From Paenibacillus oryzae (GTDB taxonomy: Bacteria > Bacillota > Bacilli > Paenibacillales > Paenibacillaceae), in NCBI RefSeq assembly GCF_001675045.1, contig NZ_LYPA01000064.1:419848-483847 (forward strand): 64,000 nt of DNA, given 5' to 3'. Shown here piece after piece: positions 26,543-35,502 of the stretch (position 1 is the stretch's first letter; each line of letters opens with the position of its first letter). The notes under the pieces were generated by a model that was given only the letters and a program-made list of their open reading frames with translations, was not told where the DNA came from and did no database searches. Position numbers and translations under genes: made by a program.

Positions 26543-26675
26543 TGCATTAACACAATTCCTGTTTGAAGTATCATACCTGCATTAAAGCATTTCCTGCACT
26601 AACACAATTCCTGTTTGAGGTATCATACCTGCATTAAAGTATTTCCTGCACCAACTGCCTTACCTGCATTAACGC
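26543..26675. repeat. Second 52-bp tandem repeat (about 2.5 units)
   Basis: TGCATTAACACAATTCCTG starts near 26543 and recurs at 26595 as TGCACTAACACAATTCCTG, 52 bp later, with a third partial unit from 26647. Each unit contains ACCTGCATTAA and GTATCATACC. It is unrelated in sequence to the 25784-26400 array but has the same period. It is non-coding. Confidence 0.8.
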
Positions 26676-26738
26676 AACGCAATGCCGCATGAGCTAATGA
26701 AATCCGTTAGGACGCCGCAATAATTGTAATCTCGCGCA

Positions 26739-27506
26739 TCATTTGATCGCAGCAAAAAACAGTCTTTCGGAATGTTCATGAGGCCGCTCCAGCTTGAAGT
26801 CGGCATATTGGTCTACTTTTGAGAAACCCGCTTTGCGCAATGCCGAAACGATCCAGTCGGGGTCATAGGCGCGCTGCACATGCGTTTCCAGAAATCTCGC
26901 ATATCTGCCGTCGCCCTCCCGGGCAAAAATAGACAGATTATGCTGGATGCGGCAAGGCTCCGGCTCAAAGTCGCAGGTCCAGATGTAGGAGATATCCCGT
27001 TCGTCCAGCACAAAGGGCTGCTCTTCGCTATAACGAATCAGCGTTTCGCGCGGATGAACATCAAACAGGAAAGAGCCGCCGTCTTTAAGCGCGGCGAAGG
27101 TGGAGCGGAATGCCGCTTCCACATCAGCTTTCTCCGTCAAATAATTAATGCAGTCGCAAAAAGAAATGACCGCGTCTACGGGCTCTGCAAGCTCCCAGGA
27201 GGCCATGTCCTGCTGCAGCCACCGGATTGTCCCTGCACGCGGGCGAACCGCCTGCTGCGGCGATTCATCCCATTTGCTGCGGGCGACGGACAGCATCTCC
27301 GATGATAGGTCAATGCCGTAAACGTGAAAGCCGGAGCGCGCCAGCGGAATGGCCAGACTGCCCGTTCCGCAGCCCAAATCCGCAACCGAAGCCGGCATGC
27401 CGTAACGCGACCAGCATTCCCGGGCAAAGCCCAGCCAGTCGGCATAAGGCATATCCTCCATCAGCTGGTCGTAGACCAGCGCGAATTGACCGTAGGAGCC
27501 GCTCAT
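26739..27506 (-). CDS. yqeM: YqeM-like class I SAM methyltransferase
   Basis: A 255-residue methyltransferase with motif I VADLGCGTGSLAIPLA, the acidic residue in GIDLSSEML and motif IV AVISFCDCINYL. It matches YqeM of the B. subtilis yqeG-yqeM block, whose substrate is unknown. The start overlaps the upstream S1-protein gene as ATGA, so translation is coupled. It is the last gene of the operon; downstream lies the repeat region instead of the comE genes that follow yqeM in B. subtilis. Confidence 0.9.
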   Translation of the reverse strand: MSGSYGQFALVYDQLMEDMPYADWLGFARECWSRYGMPASVADLGCGTGSLAIPLARSGFHVYGIDLSSEMLSVARSKWDESPQQAVRPRAGTIRWLQQDMASWELAEPVDAVISFCDCINYLTEKADVEAAFRSTFAALKDGGSFLFDVHPRETLIRYSEEQPFVLDERDISYIWTCDFEPEPCRIQHNLSIFAREGDGRYARFLETHVQRAYDPDWIVSALRKAGFSKVDQYADFKLERPHEHSERLFFAAIK

Positions 27507-28585
27507 TTCCCAGCTTCTCCCCTGGCATTCCCACTCGCTTCCGACGACGCAGTTCCATTCGCTCTCGGCGACACATTCCCACTCGTTTCCGACGACGCAG
27601 TTCCATTCGCTCTCGGCAACGTATTCACATTGGCTCCCGATGACTTATTCACATCGGCTCCCAGTGACGCCGTTTCATCGCCGCCGAGGTTATCCTCGGC
27701 CTGAGCTTCCGTCAAATAGGTCCAGCTTCCCTTTTGAGTAATAAGCCCCTCCCGCAGCAGCTTGCCAAGCGCCCGTTTAAAAGCAGATTTGCTGATGCCA
27801 AAACGCTGCTTGATAATATCGGGATCCGTTTCATCGGAATACGGCATGCCGCCGTTTGGACGTTCCTTCAGAAAAGCCAAAAGCCGATCCGCATCCAGCT
27901 CGCGCCCAACCTCTTTTTTCTCCGACATGGACAAATTGACTCTGCCATCCTCGCGGATAAACGTAACACGCGCGCGGACGCGCTCCCCAAGCCGAAGCGC
28001 CCTGGTCCGCTCCGGTGCAGGAATCATTCCGTAAACGCCAAAACCAACCACGCCGCCGTCAAGGATGACGAAGCTGCCCATTTGAAGCGTTTTGGTCACC
28101 CAGCCTTCCACCCACTGATTGCGCCACGCTTCCGGCGCGGCGAACACAAGCGGCGACAGCTCTTCTTCAAATGCGATTTTGGCTACAAGACGGCCGATCT
28201 TGTCATGCTTCATCACGACAAACACCTCATCGCCGGGAAGAGGACGGTAAGCAATGCTCTCCGGCAGCTCGGACAGCGGGAGCAAAAGCTGTCTGCCAAG
28301 TCCCATTTCCAAAAAGCAGCCAAGCTTGGGATGAACGTCCGCAACCTTCAGGCGGGCCAGCTCGCCCAGCTGAAGAAGCGGCTTTTTCATCGTGGCCGCA
28401 AGGCGGTCCTCGGAATCAAAAAAGATAAAAGCATCAATCGTAGCGCCGATAGAAGGCTTGGAGCCTACCAGCTCCGTGTAATGGAGCAGCACCTCGTTTC
28501 CTTCTTCATCAACAAGAAAATAGCCGTATGGCGATACTTCACGCAACACCTTTAACGGTCTGGTAGTTCCCGCTGTCAAAGTCAT
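27503..28585 (-). CDS. cvfB: CvfB/YitL-type S1 RNA-binding protein with repetitive tail
   Basis: A 360-residue protein. Residues 1-220 or so contain S1-like beta-barrels (VSPYGYFLVDEEGNEVLLHY; HPKLGCFLEMG; TLQMGSFVILDGG), and about 235-300 form a winged helix ending in GSWTYLTEA. This is the CvfB/YitL architecture. The last 60 residues are a low-complexity Ala/Ser/Asn/Gly tail built from 48-bp DNA repeats (27526 and 27574). ATG 28585 overlaps the rsfS stop as ATGA, and the 3' end overlaps yqeM likewise. An RNA-binding regulatory role is known for the family; its targets here are unknown. Confidence 0.86.
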   Translation of the reverse strand: MTLTAGTTRPLKVLREVSPYGYFLVDEEGNEVLLHYTELVGSKPSIGATIDAFIFFDSEDRLAATMKKPLLQLGELARLKVADVHPKLGCFLEMGLGRQLLLPLSELPESIAYRPLPGDEVFVVMKHDKIGRLVAKIAFEEELSPLVFAAPEAWRNQWVEGWVTKTLQMGSFVILDGGVVGFGVYGMIPAPERTRALRLGERVRARVTFIREDGRVNLSMSEKKEVGRELDADRLLAFLKERPNGGMPYSDETDPDIIKQRFGISKSAFKRALGKLLREGLITQKGSWTYLTEAQAEDNLGGDETASLGADVNKSSGANVNTLPRANGTASSETSGNVSPRANGTASSEASGNARGEAGK

Positions 28586-28929
28586 GCAAACTCCACGACC
28601 TTGGCGTCGGACCACAAGCGCTCAATATTGTAATAATCGCGCTCCTCGCGATGAAACACATGCACGATTACGTCGCCCAGGTCAATCAGTACCCAGCGCG
28701 CGCTGTCCATGCCTTCCAGACCGCGAATGCGCGCGCCGCTTTTTTCCGCCTGCTTTCGTATCTCGGTAGCGATGGCTTGCACTTGAACATCGGAATTACC
28801 GCTGCAAATGACAAAATAGTCGGCAACAAGCGAAACTTCCTTCAGGTTAAGCGCCACAACATTAATCGCCTTTTTATCTTCAGCGGCATCCACCGCAATT
28901 TTGAGCAATTCATCGGACTGTATTGCCAT
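28582..28929 (-). CDS. rsfS: Ribosome silencing factor RsfS (Iojap/YbeB)
   Basis: A 115-residue Iojap-family protein with the block VADYFVICSGNSDVQVQAI and the C-terminal WVLIDLGDVIVHVFHREERDYY. RsfS binds ribosomal protein uL14 and blocks subunit joining under nutrient limitation. It is 58 bp after yqeK and coupled (ATGA) to the S1-protein gene. Confidence 0.96.
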   Translation of the reverse strand: MAIQSDELLKIAVDAAEDKKAINVVALNLKEVSLVADYFVICSGNSDVQVQAIATEIRKQAEKSGARIRGLEGMDSARWVLIDLGDVIVHVFHREERDYYNIERLWSDAKVVEFA

Positions 28930-28987
28930 TCTTCAGCCTCCAGTTTGGCTTGAGCAAAGCAAGCCGTATATGTTTTTATTGAGAAGA

Positions 28988-29557
28988 TTACTCTTTATTC
29001 AGGCTTCTAAGCAGATCATTTCTCGCTTCGATGGTAAGGGGATATATCAGCCTGCCCCTCTGCATCAGCACGCCAATCGTTGCCTCCAGGCCTGCAAGGA
29101 TAGCGCTATCCAGACTTTTTTCGCTTAAGCTGCGGATGTTATCCACGCCCGGAAAATCACGCCCCGGCTCGATGTAATCGGCCAGCCATACGATTTTCTC
29201 CAGCTTGGACATGCCGCCGCGACCTGAGGTATGGAACCGGATCGCATTCAGCACATCCTCGTCGTCCACCCCAAACCTCGTTTTGGCTTCCCAAGCGCCT
29301 GCAGGGGCATGCCATAGCTCTTTATCATAGGCCAGCCAATCATCGCCAAGCCCGTTGTCGGCAATTACGGCAGCCAAACGGTCGGTTGCCCAAAATTTAG
29401 CCACGTCATGCAAGATGGACGCAAGCTCTGCACGCTCCGGGTCGCCCCCGAACCGTTCCGCAAGCAGAATAGACGTTGCCATCACGCCTTCGGTATGAAT
29501 CCACCGGCGTTCCGGCATTTCCGCCTTGACAGCTTCAATCATCTCCGCGCGTTCCAT
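28988..29557 (-). CDS. yqeK: YqeK HD-domain Ap4A hydrolase
   Basis: A 189-residue HD-superfamily hydrolase with ligand motifs HTEGV, ILHDVAKF, and later IRFHTSGR and LADYIEPGR, as in B. subtilis YqeK, a symmetrical diadenosine-tetraphosphate hydrolase. ATG 29557 is chosen because GGAGG is 10 bp upstream; the alternative ATG 29566 leaves only one base. It overlaps the 3' end of nadD by 23 bp, so the two are coupled. Confidence 0.92.
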   Translation of the reverse strand: MERAEMIEAVKAEMPERRWIHTEGVMATSILLAERFGGDPERAELASILHDVAKFWATDRLAAVIADNGLGDDWLAYDKELWHAPAGAWEAKTRFGVDDEDVLNAIRFHTSGRGGMSKLEKIVWLADYIEPGRDFPGVDNIRSLSEKSLDSAILAGLEATIGVLMQRGRLIYPLTIEARNDLLRSLNKE

Positions 29558-30137
29558 ACCAACCATGCCTCCTGATTAACTGATGGACCGCCTCCGGCAG
29601 CAAATAGCGGACAGAGCGGCCTTCCCGAAGCTGCTTCCTCAGCGCCGTTGACGAGATACCTATAGCCGGCATCTCCGCCGCTATCAGCCTTTCCTTCAAA
29701 AACCGGGGAAGCGCAGCCACATCCGCCTTCTCCGACGGACGCTCCAGCCCGATAAAGAACACCAGTGCAGCCAGCTCCTCTACAGCATGCCATCGCGGCA
29801 AATCATTAATGCGGTCCGAGCCGATAATATAAAAAAAAGCATGCTGCGGATAGAGCGACGTCAGCTCCTTCACCGTATCGATGGAATAACTGACGCCGCC
29901 TCTTTTTAATTCAATATCGGAGCATGTAAAGGCGGGATTGTCATTGATTGCGGCACGCACCATCTCAAGCCTCGACTCCGCCGGCACGGCAGGGCCATTA
30001 TCCTTTAATGGAGGGCCGCTGGTCGGAATAAACCAGACCTCGTCCAGTCCGCAGCAATCCCTAGCCGTTTCGGCGGCAATGAGATGTCCGGTATGGATGG
30101 GGTCGAAGGTGCCGCCCATGATGCCTATTTTAGCCAA
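29535..30137 (-). CDS. nadD: Nicotinate-nucleotide adenylyltransferase
   Basis: A 200-residue nucleotidyltransferase with GGTFDPIHTGHL (the HxGH motif) and the C-terminal ISSTALRKQLREG. It makes deamido-NAD from nicotinate mononucleotide and ATP. Length and motifs are normal for the family. It sits between yhbY and yqeK, as in B. subtilis. Confidence 0.96.
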   Translation of the reverse strand: MAKIGIMGGTFDPIHTGHLIAAETARDCCGLDEVWFIPTSGPPLKDNGPAVPAESRLEMVRAAINDNPAFTCSDIELKRGGVSYSIDTVKELTSLYPQHAFFYIIGSDRINDLPRWHAVEELAALVFFIGLERPSEKADVAALPRFLKERLIAAEMPAIGISSTALRKQLREGRSVRYLLPEAVHQLIRRHGWYGTRGDD

Positions 30138-30178
30138 TTGCTCCCACCTCTTCTTCTCCTAAATCGAGAGCCGGATCA

Positions 30179-30478
30179 TTACCGCGAACGCGGCAGCTCG
30201 ATTTTTTTGTTGTCGCGGGATTCCTTATACAGGACGATCGTTTTGCCGATTACTTGCACCAGCTCCGCTCCGGCCGCTTGCGATACCTCAACCCCGATTT
30301 CCTTGGGATCGTCGCTGCAATTATTGAGCACGGATACCTTGATCAGCTCTCTTACTTCCAGCGCTTCCTGAATATGACGCACCAGATGATCGTTTGTTCC
30401 GCCTTTGCCCACTTGGAAAATGGGGTCCAGATGATGCGCCTGCGAGCGCAAATAACGTTTTTGCTTTCCTGTCAGCAT
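30179..30478 (-). CDS. yhbY: YhbY-family ribosome-associated RNA-binding protein
   Basis: A 99-residue CRM/KH-like protein with MLTGKQKRYLRSQAHHL, IFQVGKGG and LVQVIGKTIVLYK. It corresponds to YqeI of B. subtilis and to E. coli YhbY, which associates with the large-subunit precursor. ATG 30478 fits the conserved N-terminus and has GAAGGAA upstream; the longer frame to 30532 is unlikely. Confidence 0.94.
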   Translation of the reverse strand: MLTGKQKRYLRSQAHHLDPIFQVGKGGTNDHLVRHIQEALEVRELIKVSVLNNCSDDPKEIGVEVSQAAGAELVQVIGKTIVLYKESRDNKKIELPRSR

Positions 30479-30571
30479 GTTCCTATTCCTTCTTTCATCA
30501 TTGTTCCATAAAATAATTTTCAAACACAGCAAGGGGCGAAAAGGCGGTGCAAGATGACCTTATACTGGTTT

Positions 30572-31447
30572 TCAGGCACGCCCTAACGTGGCCAACACTG
30601 TTTCCTTCATGACCTCGACCGGCGCCGGAACGCCCGTCCAATATTCGAAGGCGTAGGCGCCTTGATATATAAACATGCCGAGTCCGCCGTGAATACGGCA
30701 GCCGCGCTCCTCCGCCTGGCGAAGAAACTCCGTTTTGAGCGGATTATAAATCAAATCGCTGGCGACAGCGCCCGGCTTCAGCCAAGCACCCGGAATCGGC
30801 GTTTCCCCGGGATGCGGAAACATGCCCACCGACGTCGTATTAATGACAATATCGGCATCGCTGCAAGCGTCCTTCAGGGCATCATAAGGAATTCCGGCAA
30901 CGCCCGCTTCCACCCCGCCTAGGTCTTTGGCCAAGTCATATGCCTTGTCGGCTGTCCGGTTCGCAATGACAACTTCCCGGGGGTTTTCCCGCAGCAACGC
31001 ATAAATAATACCGCGCGAAGCTCCGCCGGCTCCAAGCACAACGATTTTTTTGCCCGACAATCGGGGCTCCGCCTCTTCCTTCAAAGAGCGGACATAGCCT
31101 ATCCCATCCGTATTATAGCCGACAAGACGGCCGTTGTCGTTAACAATCGTATTCACCGCGCCAATCGCCTTGGCGTCGGGATGGATATCGTCCAGCAGTT
31201 CCATCACCGCCAGCTTATGGGGAATCGTAACATTCACACCCCGGATTCCCATGGCGCGTACGCCTGTCACAAAGCCTTCCAGCTTATCCGGCGTAATATG
31301 AAATGCGGCATAAGCGCCATTAATGCCGCTTTCCCGAAATGCGGCATTCATCATCAGCGGAGATTTGGACTGGATGACGGGATCGCCAATAACGGCATAA
31401 AGCGTTGTGTGGCTATCAATACCAGGATCAAGCCGTCTTTCCGTCAT
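30572..31447 (-). CDS. aroE: Shikimate dehydrogenase
   Basis: A 291-residue NADP-dependent dehydrogenase. The substrate site is IGDPVIQSKSPLM, the catalytic Lys/Asp region is NVTIPHKLAVM and NTDGIGYVRSL, the Rossmann loop is VLGAGGASRGI, and the NADP site is ANRT. It reduces 3-dehydroshikimate in aromatic amino-acid synthesis. It is 20 bp downstream of yqeH. Confidence 0.96.
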   Translation of the reverse strand: MTERRLDPGIDSHTTLYAVIGDPVIQSKSPLMMNAAFRESGINGAYAAFHITPDKLEGFVTGVRAMGIRGVNVTIPHKLAVMELLDDIHPDAKAIGAVNTIVNDNGRLVGYNTDGIGYVRSLKEEAEPRLSGKKIVVLGAGGASRGIIYALLRENPREVVIANRTADKAYDLAKDLGGVEAGVAGIPYDALKDACSDADIVINTTSVGMFPHPGETPIPGAWLKPGAVASDLIYNPLKTEFLRQAEERGCRIHGGLGMFIYQGAYAFEYWTGVPAPVEVMKETVLATLGRA

Positions 31448-31467
31448 ATCCGTTCCCCCTTATGTCT

Positions 31468-32592
31468 CTAGATCATGGAAGGGCGCAGGAGCACCTTGAC
31501 CCCTTTGGGGGCATAAACGTCTATCTGCGCGCCGCTTTGTCCATTGGCCTGGATCCAGCCAAGACCGGCGACAAAAATATCCTGCTTCTCCCCGCTTCGC
31601 ACGCGAAGCGAATGCCTTGTCCATTCCGGAATCGACTCCAGCTCCTCACGGCTTGGCGCTCCCAGCAGCTCTCCCTTATGCTCGCTATAAAGCTCGTCCG
31701 CACGCTCCAGCTTTGTCCGGTGCACGTTAAGCGCATTGGAAATATAGAGGGTAAAGGATTGCCGTTCCCCCTCCACAAAGTCAAAGCGAACCAAGCTGCC
31801 CAGAAACAGCGTTTGCTGTTCGTTTAGCTGATATACCAGCGGCTTGATCGGCTTGTCCGGCAGCAATGAGCCCAAAAAGCTGCGCGGCACAACCTCCGTC
31901 ATTCTGCTGGTGTAAACAATACCCGGCGTATCAATGACAGCTTTGCCATCGTCCAGCGGGATATAAATGGCGTCAAGCGTTGTGCCTGGATACCGGGAGG
32001 TCGTCAGCTCTCTCTCCAGATCGCTATAATCCCGGATGAGACGATTAATCAGAGTCGATTTGCCGACATTGGTAGCGCCTACCACATACACGTCGCGGTC
32101 CTTGCGATGCTTCTCCAGCGCTTCAATGACATGCTCAAAGCCAATATTGCGTTTGGCGCTGCACAGGATGACATCCACAGTGCGCAAGCCCTGCTCCTTG
32201 GCAGTCCGCTGCACCCAGTTGCGAATCCGGTTCATGTTTAAGCCCTTTGGCAGCAAATCGATTTTGTTCACGACGAGCAATACGGGATTGTTGCCCACAA
32301 AGCGCTGAAGGCCGGAAATCAGGCTGCCCTCAAAATCGTACAGGTCAACGATATGAATAACCAGACTGTCGGTTGAGCCAATGCTGCCAAGCAGCCGCAA
32401 AAAGTCGTCCTGATCAATCGCTACGGATGAAGCTTCATTATAATGGGTAATACGGAAGCAGCGCTGGCAAATAACCGGCTCGCGCGCGGCAGCGGACTCC
32501 GGCAAATAACCCGGCAATTCGCTGCTCTGCGATTGCAGCGCAACGCCGCAGCCTGCGCAGGCTGCTCCTTCTTCCTTAATATGCTTGCTCAT
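31468..32592 (-). CDS. yqeH: YqeH circularly permuted GTPase
   Basis: A 374-residue ribosome-assembly GTPase with permuted motif order G4 (VNKIDLL), G5 (CSAKR), G1 (GATNVGKST), then G3 (DTPG). An N-terminal treble-clef zinc finger uses CAGCG and CQRCF. YqeH acts in 30S biogenesis. It overlaps yqeG by 4 bp (ATGA). Confidence 0.96.
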   Translation of the reverse strand: MSKHIKEEGAACAGCGVALQSQSSELPGYLPESAAAREPVICQRCFRITHYNEASSVAIDQDDFLRLLGSIGSTDSLVIHIVDLYDFEGSLISGLQRFVGNNPVLLVVNKIDLLPKGLNMNRIRNWVQRTAKEQGLRTVDVILCSAKRNIGFEHVIEALEKHRKDRDVYVVGATNVGKSTLINRLIRDYSDLERELTTSRYPGTTLDAIYIPLDDGKAVIDTPGIVYTSRMTEVVPRSFLGSLLPDKPIKPLVYQLNEQQTLFLGSLVRFDFVEGERQSFTLYISNALNVHRTKLERADELYSEHKGELLGAPSREELESIPEWTRHSLRVRSGEKQDIFVAGLGWIQANGQSGAQIDVYAPKGVKVLLRPSMI

Positions 32593-33116
32593 GATTGCTT
32601 ATCCTCCTCATACCATAACCCGCGCCGGCGAAGCCTTGTCAGCGCGTACTTCTCGATTTTCCGATTTACCCTTGTCATCATGCCTTCATCGGCAGGAGAG
32701 ATCGGCGCAACCAGAATTGTGTGCAGACCCAGCCGGTTGCCGCCAAGCACGTCTGTCATCATCTGGTCTCCAATCATTGCCGTCTGGCCAGGCTCCAGCT
32801 GAAGCAAAGCCAGCGCTTTCCGAAAGGCCTGCTGCGACGGCTTCCTTGCAGCATGCAGAAACGGTATATCAAGCGGGACGGCAAAATTGCCGACCCTTGT
32901 TTTATTATTATTGGACACAATAACGACCCGGAATCCCGCCGCCTTGACTTTATCCAGCCAAACAATAAGCTCGGGCGTTGCCAGCGGCTCCCTTGCCCCT
33001 ACAAGCGTGTTGTCCAAATCCGTTATAATTCCCCGCACTCCATGCAAATACAGCTCGTCCAGATCAATATCGTATACCGAATGAACACGTTTCTTCGGCA
33101 CCAATCTTTCAAACAT
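32589..33116 (-). CDS. yqeG: YqeG-like HAD phosphatase
   Basis: A 175-residue HAD-IIIA phosphatase with motif I DLDNTLVG, motif II VSNNN, and motif III GDQMMTDV. YqeG belongs with phosphatidylglycerophosphate phosphatases (PGP family). It is the first gene of the block and is coupled to yqeH. A terminator for the upstream operon lies just before it, so its promoter must fall within about 33117-33180. Confidence 0.94.
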   Translation of the reverse strand: MFERLVPKKRVHSVYDIDLDELYLHGVRGIITDLDNTLVGAREPLATPELIVWLDKVKAAGFRVVIVSNNNKTRVGNFAVPLDIPFLHAARKPSQQAFRKALALLQLEPGQTAMIGDQMMTDVLGGNRLGLHTILVAPISPADEGMMTRVNRKIEKYALTRLRRRGLWYEEDKQS

Positions 33117-33183
33117 AACCGTAATCCCTCAGCTTTCTACCTGCTATCTTACGAAACTATAACATACAATGACAATTTGTTGC

Positions 33184-33216
33184 AAAAAAAATACCGCCGA
33201 ATCACCGTCCGGCGGC
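33184..33216 (-). terminator. Terminator of the moxR-DUF58-transglutaminase operon
   Basis: A CCGCCG/CGGCGG stem is followed on the minus strand by eight T residues, 40-75 bp after the transglutaminase stop. Confidence 0.85.
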
Positions 33217-33258
33217 AGCTGTTTTTATTCATGTTTTAGGGGATGAACAACCTTTTAC

Positions 33259-35502
33259 TCATTTTATTTCCCCTATCAAATAATTGACCTTTTGCACAAA
33301 ACGTTCGGTTTCATCTTTTGTGGCATTGCCGGCTCCGTATTTGGCTCTTTCGAAGCTCTCGAGCACGTAACGGAAATCCTCCTTCAGCGGCTTGCGGCTT
33401 TGCGACCAGCGCTGCACTGCTTCCCGAAGCGTTTCGTGCTCTTCGCGCTGTAGCCCCCGCCGCTTGCAGAAGCGCAGAAGCTTGCCCGTTTCCGCAACAA
33501 TCAGCTCATTGCCGGAATAATTGCGTCCTGAAAGCTTTCGGTAAAGCAAAACCAGTCCGCCAAAACGCCGGATGGCGATCCAGCCTAACCCCATTACGCC
33601 GATGCTTGCCGCCGAAATCCAAACCCATGTATAATCCCCTTGCGATTCGTTGACCGGGGACGGCTCAACCTCCGGCTCTTGAGCCTCGGAAGTATCAATA
33701 TCCGGAAGAATGGGCTCTACGCCTTCCGGCATGGAATAAGGAAAACTGAATCCGGCAGTCGGCTCAAACGGAATCCAGCCGTACCCCTCGAAATAAATTT
33801 CAACCCACGAATGCGCATCGGAGTTGCGGACTGTATACGTGCCTGCGCCGTCAGGATTAAAATCCTCCATCATTTCGCCTGGCACCATCATCTGATCCGC
33901 TGGAAGCGCGCCAGGGGCAAAGCCCTTGACCCAGCGGGCCGGCATGTCAAGCGAACGGGCCATTACTGCCATCGCGGTAGAGAAATAGTCGCAATATCCC
34001 TCCCACAATTCAAACAGGAATTGGTCGACAAAGTCTGTGCTTTCGCCAGTCAATTTGGTTAAATCAGGTTTGTTGTTGTACGCGTAGTTGCTGCGCAGAT
34101 AGGTCTCCAGCAGCTTGGCCTTGTCATAGGCCGTTGTTCCTTCCGCCGTAATGTCCGCTGCCAGCTGCGCAACCCGGGACGGCAGCGTCTCCGGCAATTT
34201 GGTATACATGCTCTGAAGAAGGGGCTCCTCAAATGCGGCTTTGCTTTTTCTCAATGCCGCTTCATCCAGAACCGTCACCTGCGATGAAATAGAATAGACA
34301 GCTGGGTAACGAGTCCCCTCGGGAGACAATAGCTCCCATTGAGCCGGGGACCAGACCATGGCAAATGGAAACAGCTCGTTTTCTCCGTTAACCCAGTTTA
34401 CCTTGGATATTGCAGATGCGCCGAATAAAACAGGATATTCATCTTCCCTGATCATCGTCACGGTCTGATTCACTTCCACCGTTTCGGCAAGGGACCGTAA
34501 ATTATCCGGAAAATCCATGTTTTTTCCTACATTTATTGCATCGCCCGCTTTACGCGGAGACACGCTATCGCTCCAGCCTGCGCCCGTGTAAAGGTCCTTG
34601 GATTCTCCGCGCCAGTAGCTGCGGCGGGTCGTGGTAACCGTCATCATGGGTGAATAGTCATAGTCGAAGCCGCCGCCCAATGCCCCGTCATCCCGGCTAT
34701 AGCCTGAGCTGGCATTGCCATTGGCCGAGGAAGCCTCCCGAATAATCGCCTTTTCGCCCAAAAAGATGGAAACTTCCTCGCCTCGCGCGTTTTTCCAAAG
34801 CGTATAGGGGTCCTGCAATAGCGGAGGCAGCGACGGCATATTGACACCGATGAGCATCAGCAAGGACAGGACGATTACAGCTGGCGAGAACAAGCCTACC
34901 GGATATTCAAGCAGCTCCTTCCAGCTGGAGGGATGCCTTCGTTGTAAATGCGCCAGATGATTGACCACGAGCCAGATCAGCCCCGAAAAAACAACGACAG
35001 CGACGTTGTCCCATAGCCAGATTGGCGTAAAGGAATCCGCTACGGTCAATAGCAGCACGCCGGCGCCAACAATTCCGAACAATCGGGGCCGCGTAATCGA
35101 CCAGGAGCCAATCAGCATCTGAAGCGCCATTAGCGCAAGCCCAAACCAGATGAAGGGATGCAGCTGGGCCAGATGCTGCTGCAGCCACCATAGCCATTCG
35201 CCCGGCTCGGACGAGGCGGGCGGCAGAACAACCCATTCCTTTCTGGCCAGCCTGAACACAATTATTATCGTTGCCGTAAGCTGCAAAAAGGAACGAAGCA
35301 GCCACATGGATAAAGGGACAATAAAATGAATAATAGCTACAGCAGCAATGGTATAATAGCTGATGGCAAAGCTCTCGGGCCACCAATAACCTTCAAATAC
35401 GGAGAGGCATGCGCATATAATAGCGCCTACAAACAGCGCCGACAGGCGCTCGTACCATGTTCCTTCATATAAGGCAGCAATTCGCCGCATTCCTTTCTTC
35501 AT
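33259..35502 (-). CDS. TgpA-like membrane transglutaminase
   Basis: A 747-residue protein. Five to seven hydrophobic helices occupy about residues 15-250, an extracytoplasmic region with a transglutaminase-like domain covers about 290-610 (Cys504 in GYCDYF, His564 in DAHSWVE), and a further helix near 645 precedes a cytoplasmic tail. This is the DUF3488/TgpA layout. ATG 35502 overlaps the DUF58 stop as ATGA; the longer frame to 35673 lies inside DUF58. MoxR, DUF58 and TgpA genes commonly travel together, but their shared function is unresolved. Confidence 0.92.
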   Translation of the reverse strand: MKKGMRRIAALYEGTWYERLSALFVGAIICACLSVFEGYWWPESFAISYYTIAAVAIIHFIVPLSMWLLRSFLQLTATIIIVFRLARKEWVVLPPASSEPGEWLWWLQQHLAQLHPFIWFGLALMALQMLIGSWSITRPRLFGIVGAGVLLLTVADSFTPIWLWDNVAVVVFSGLIWLVVNHLAHLQRRHPSSWKELLEYPVGLFSPAVIVLSLLMLIGVNMPSLPPLLQDPYTLWKNARGEEVSIFLGEKAIIREASSANGNASSGYSRDDGALGGGFDYDYSPMMTVTTTRRSYWRGESKDLYTGAGWSDSVSPRKAGDAINVGKNMDFPDNLRSLAETVEVNQTVTMIREDEYPVLFGASAISKVNWVNGENELFPFAMVWSPAQWELLSPEGTRYPAVYSISSQVTVLDEAALRKSKAAFEEPLLQSMYTKLPETLPSRVAQLAADITAEGTTAYDKAKLLETYLRSNYAYNNKPDLTKLTGESTDFVDQFLFELWEGYCDYFSTAMAVMARSLDMPARWVKGFAPGALPADQMMVPGEMMEDFNPDGAGTYTVRNSDAHSWVEIYFEGYGWIPFEPTAGFSFPYSMPEGVEPILPDIDTSEAQEPEVEPSPVNESQGDYTWVWISAASIGVMGLGWIAIRRFGGLVLLYRKLSGRNYSGNELIVAETGKLLRFCKRRGLQREEHETLREAVQRWSQSRKPLKEDFRYVLESFERAKYGAGNATKDETERFVQKVNYLIGEIK

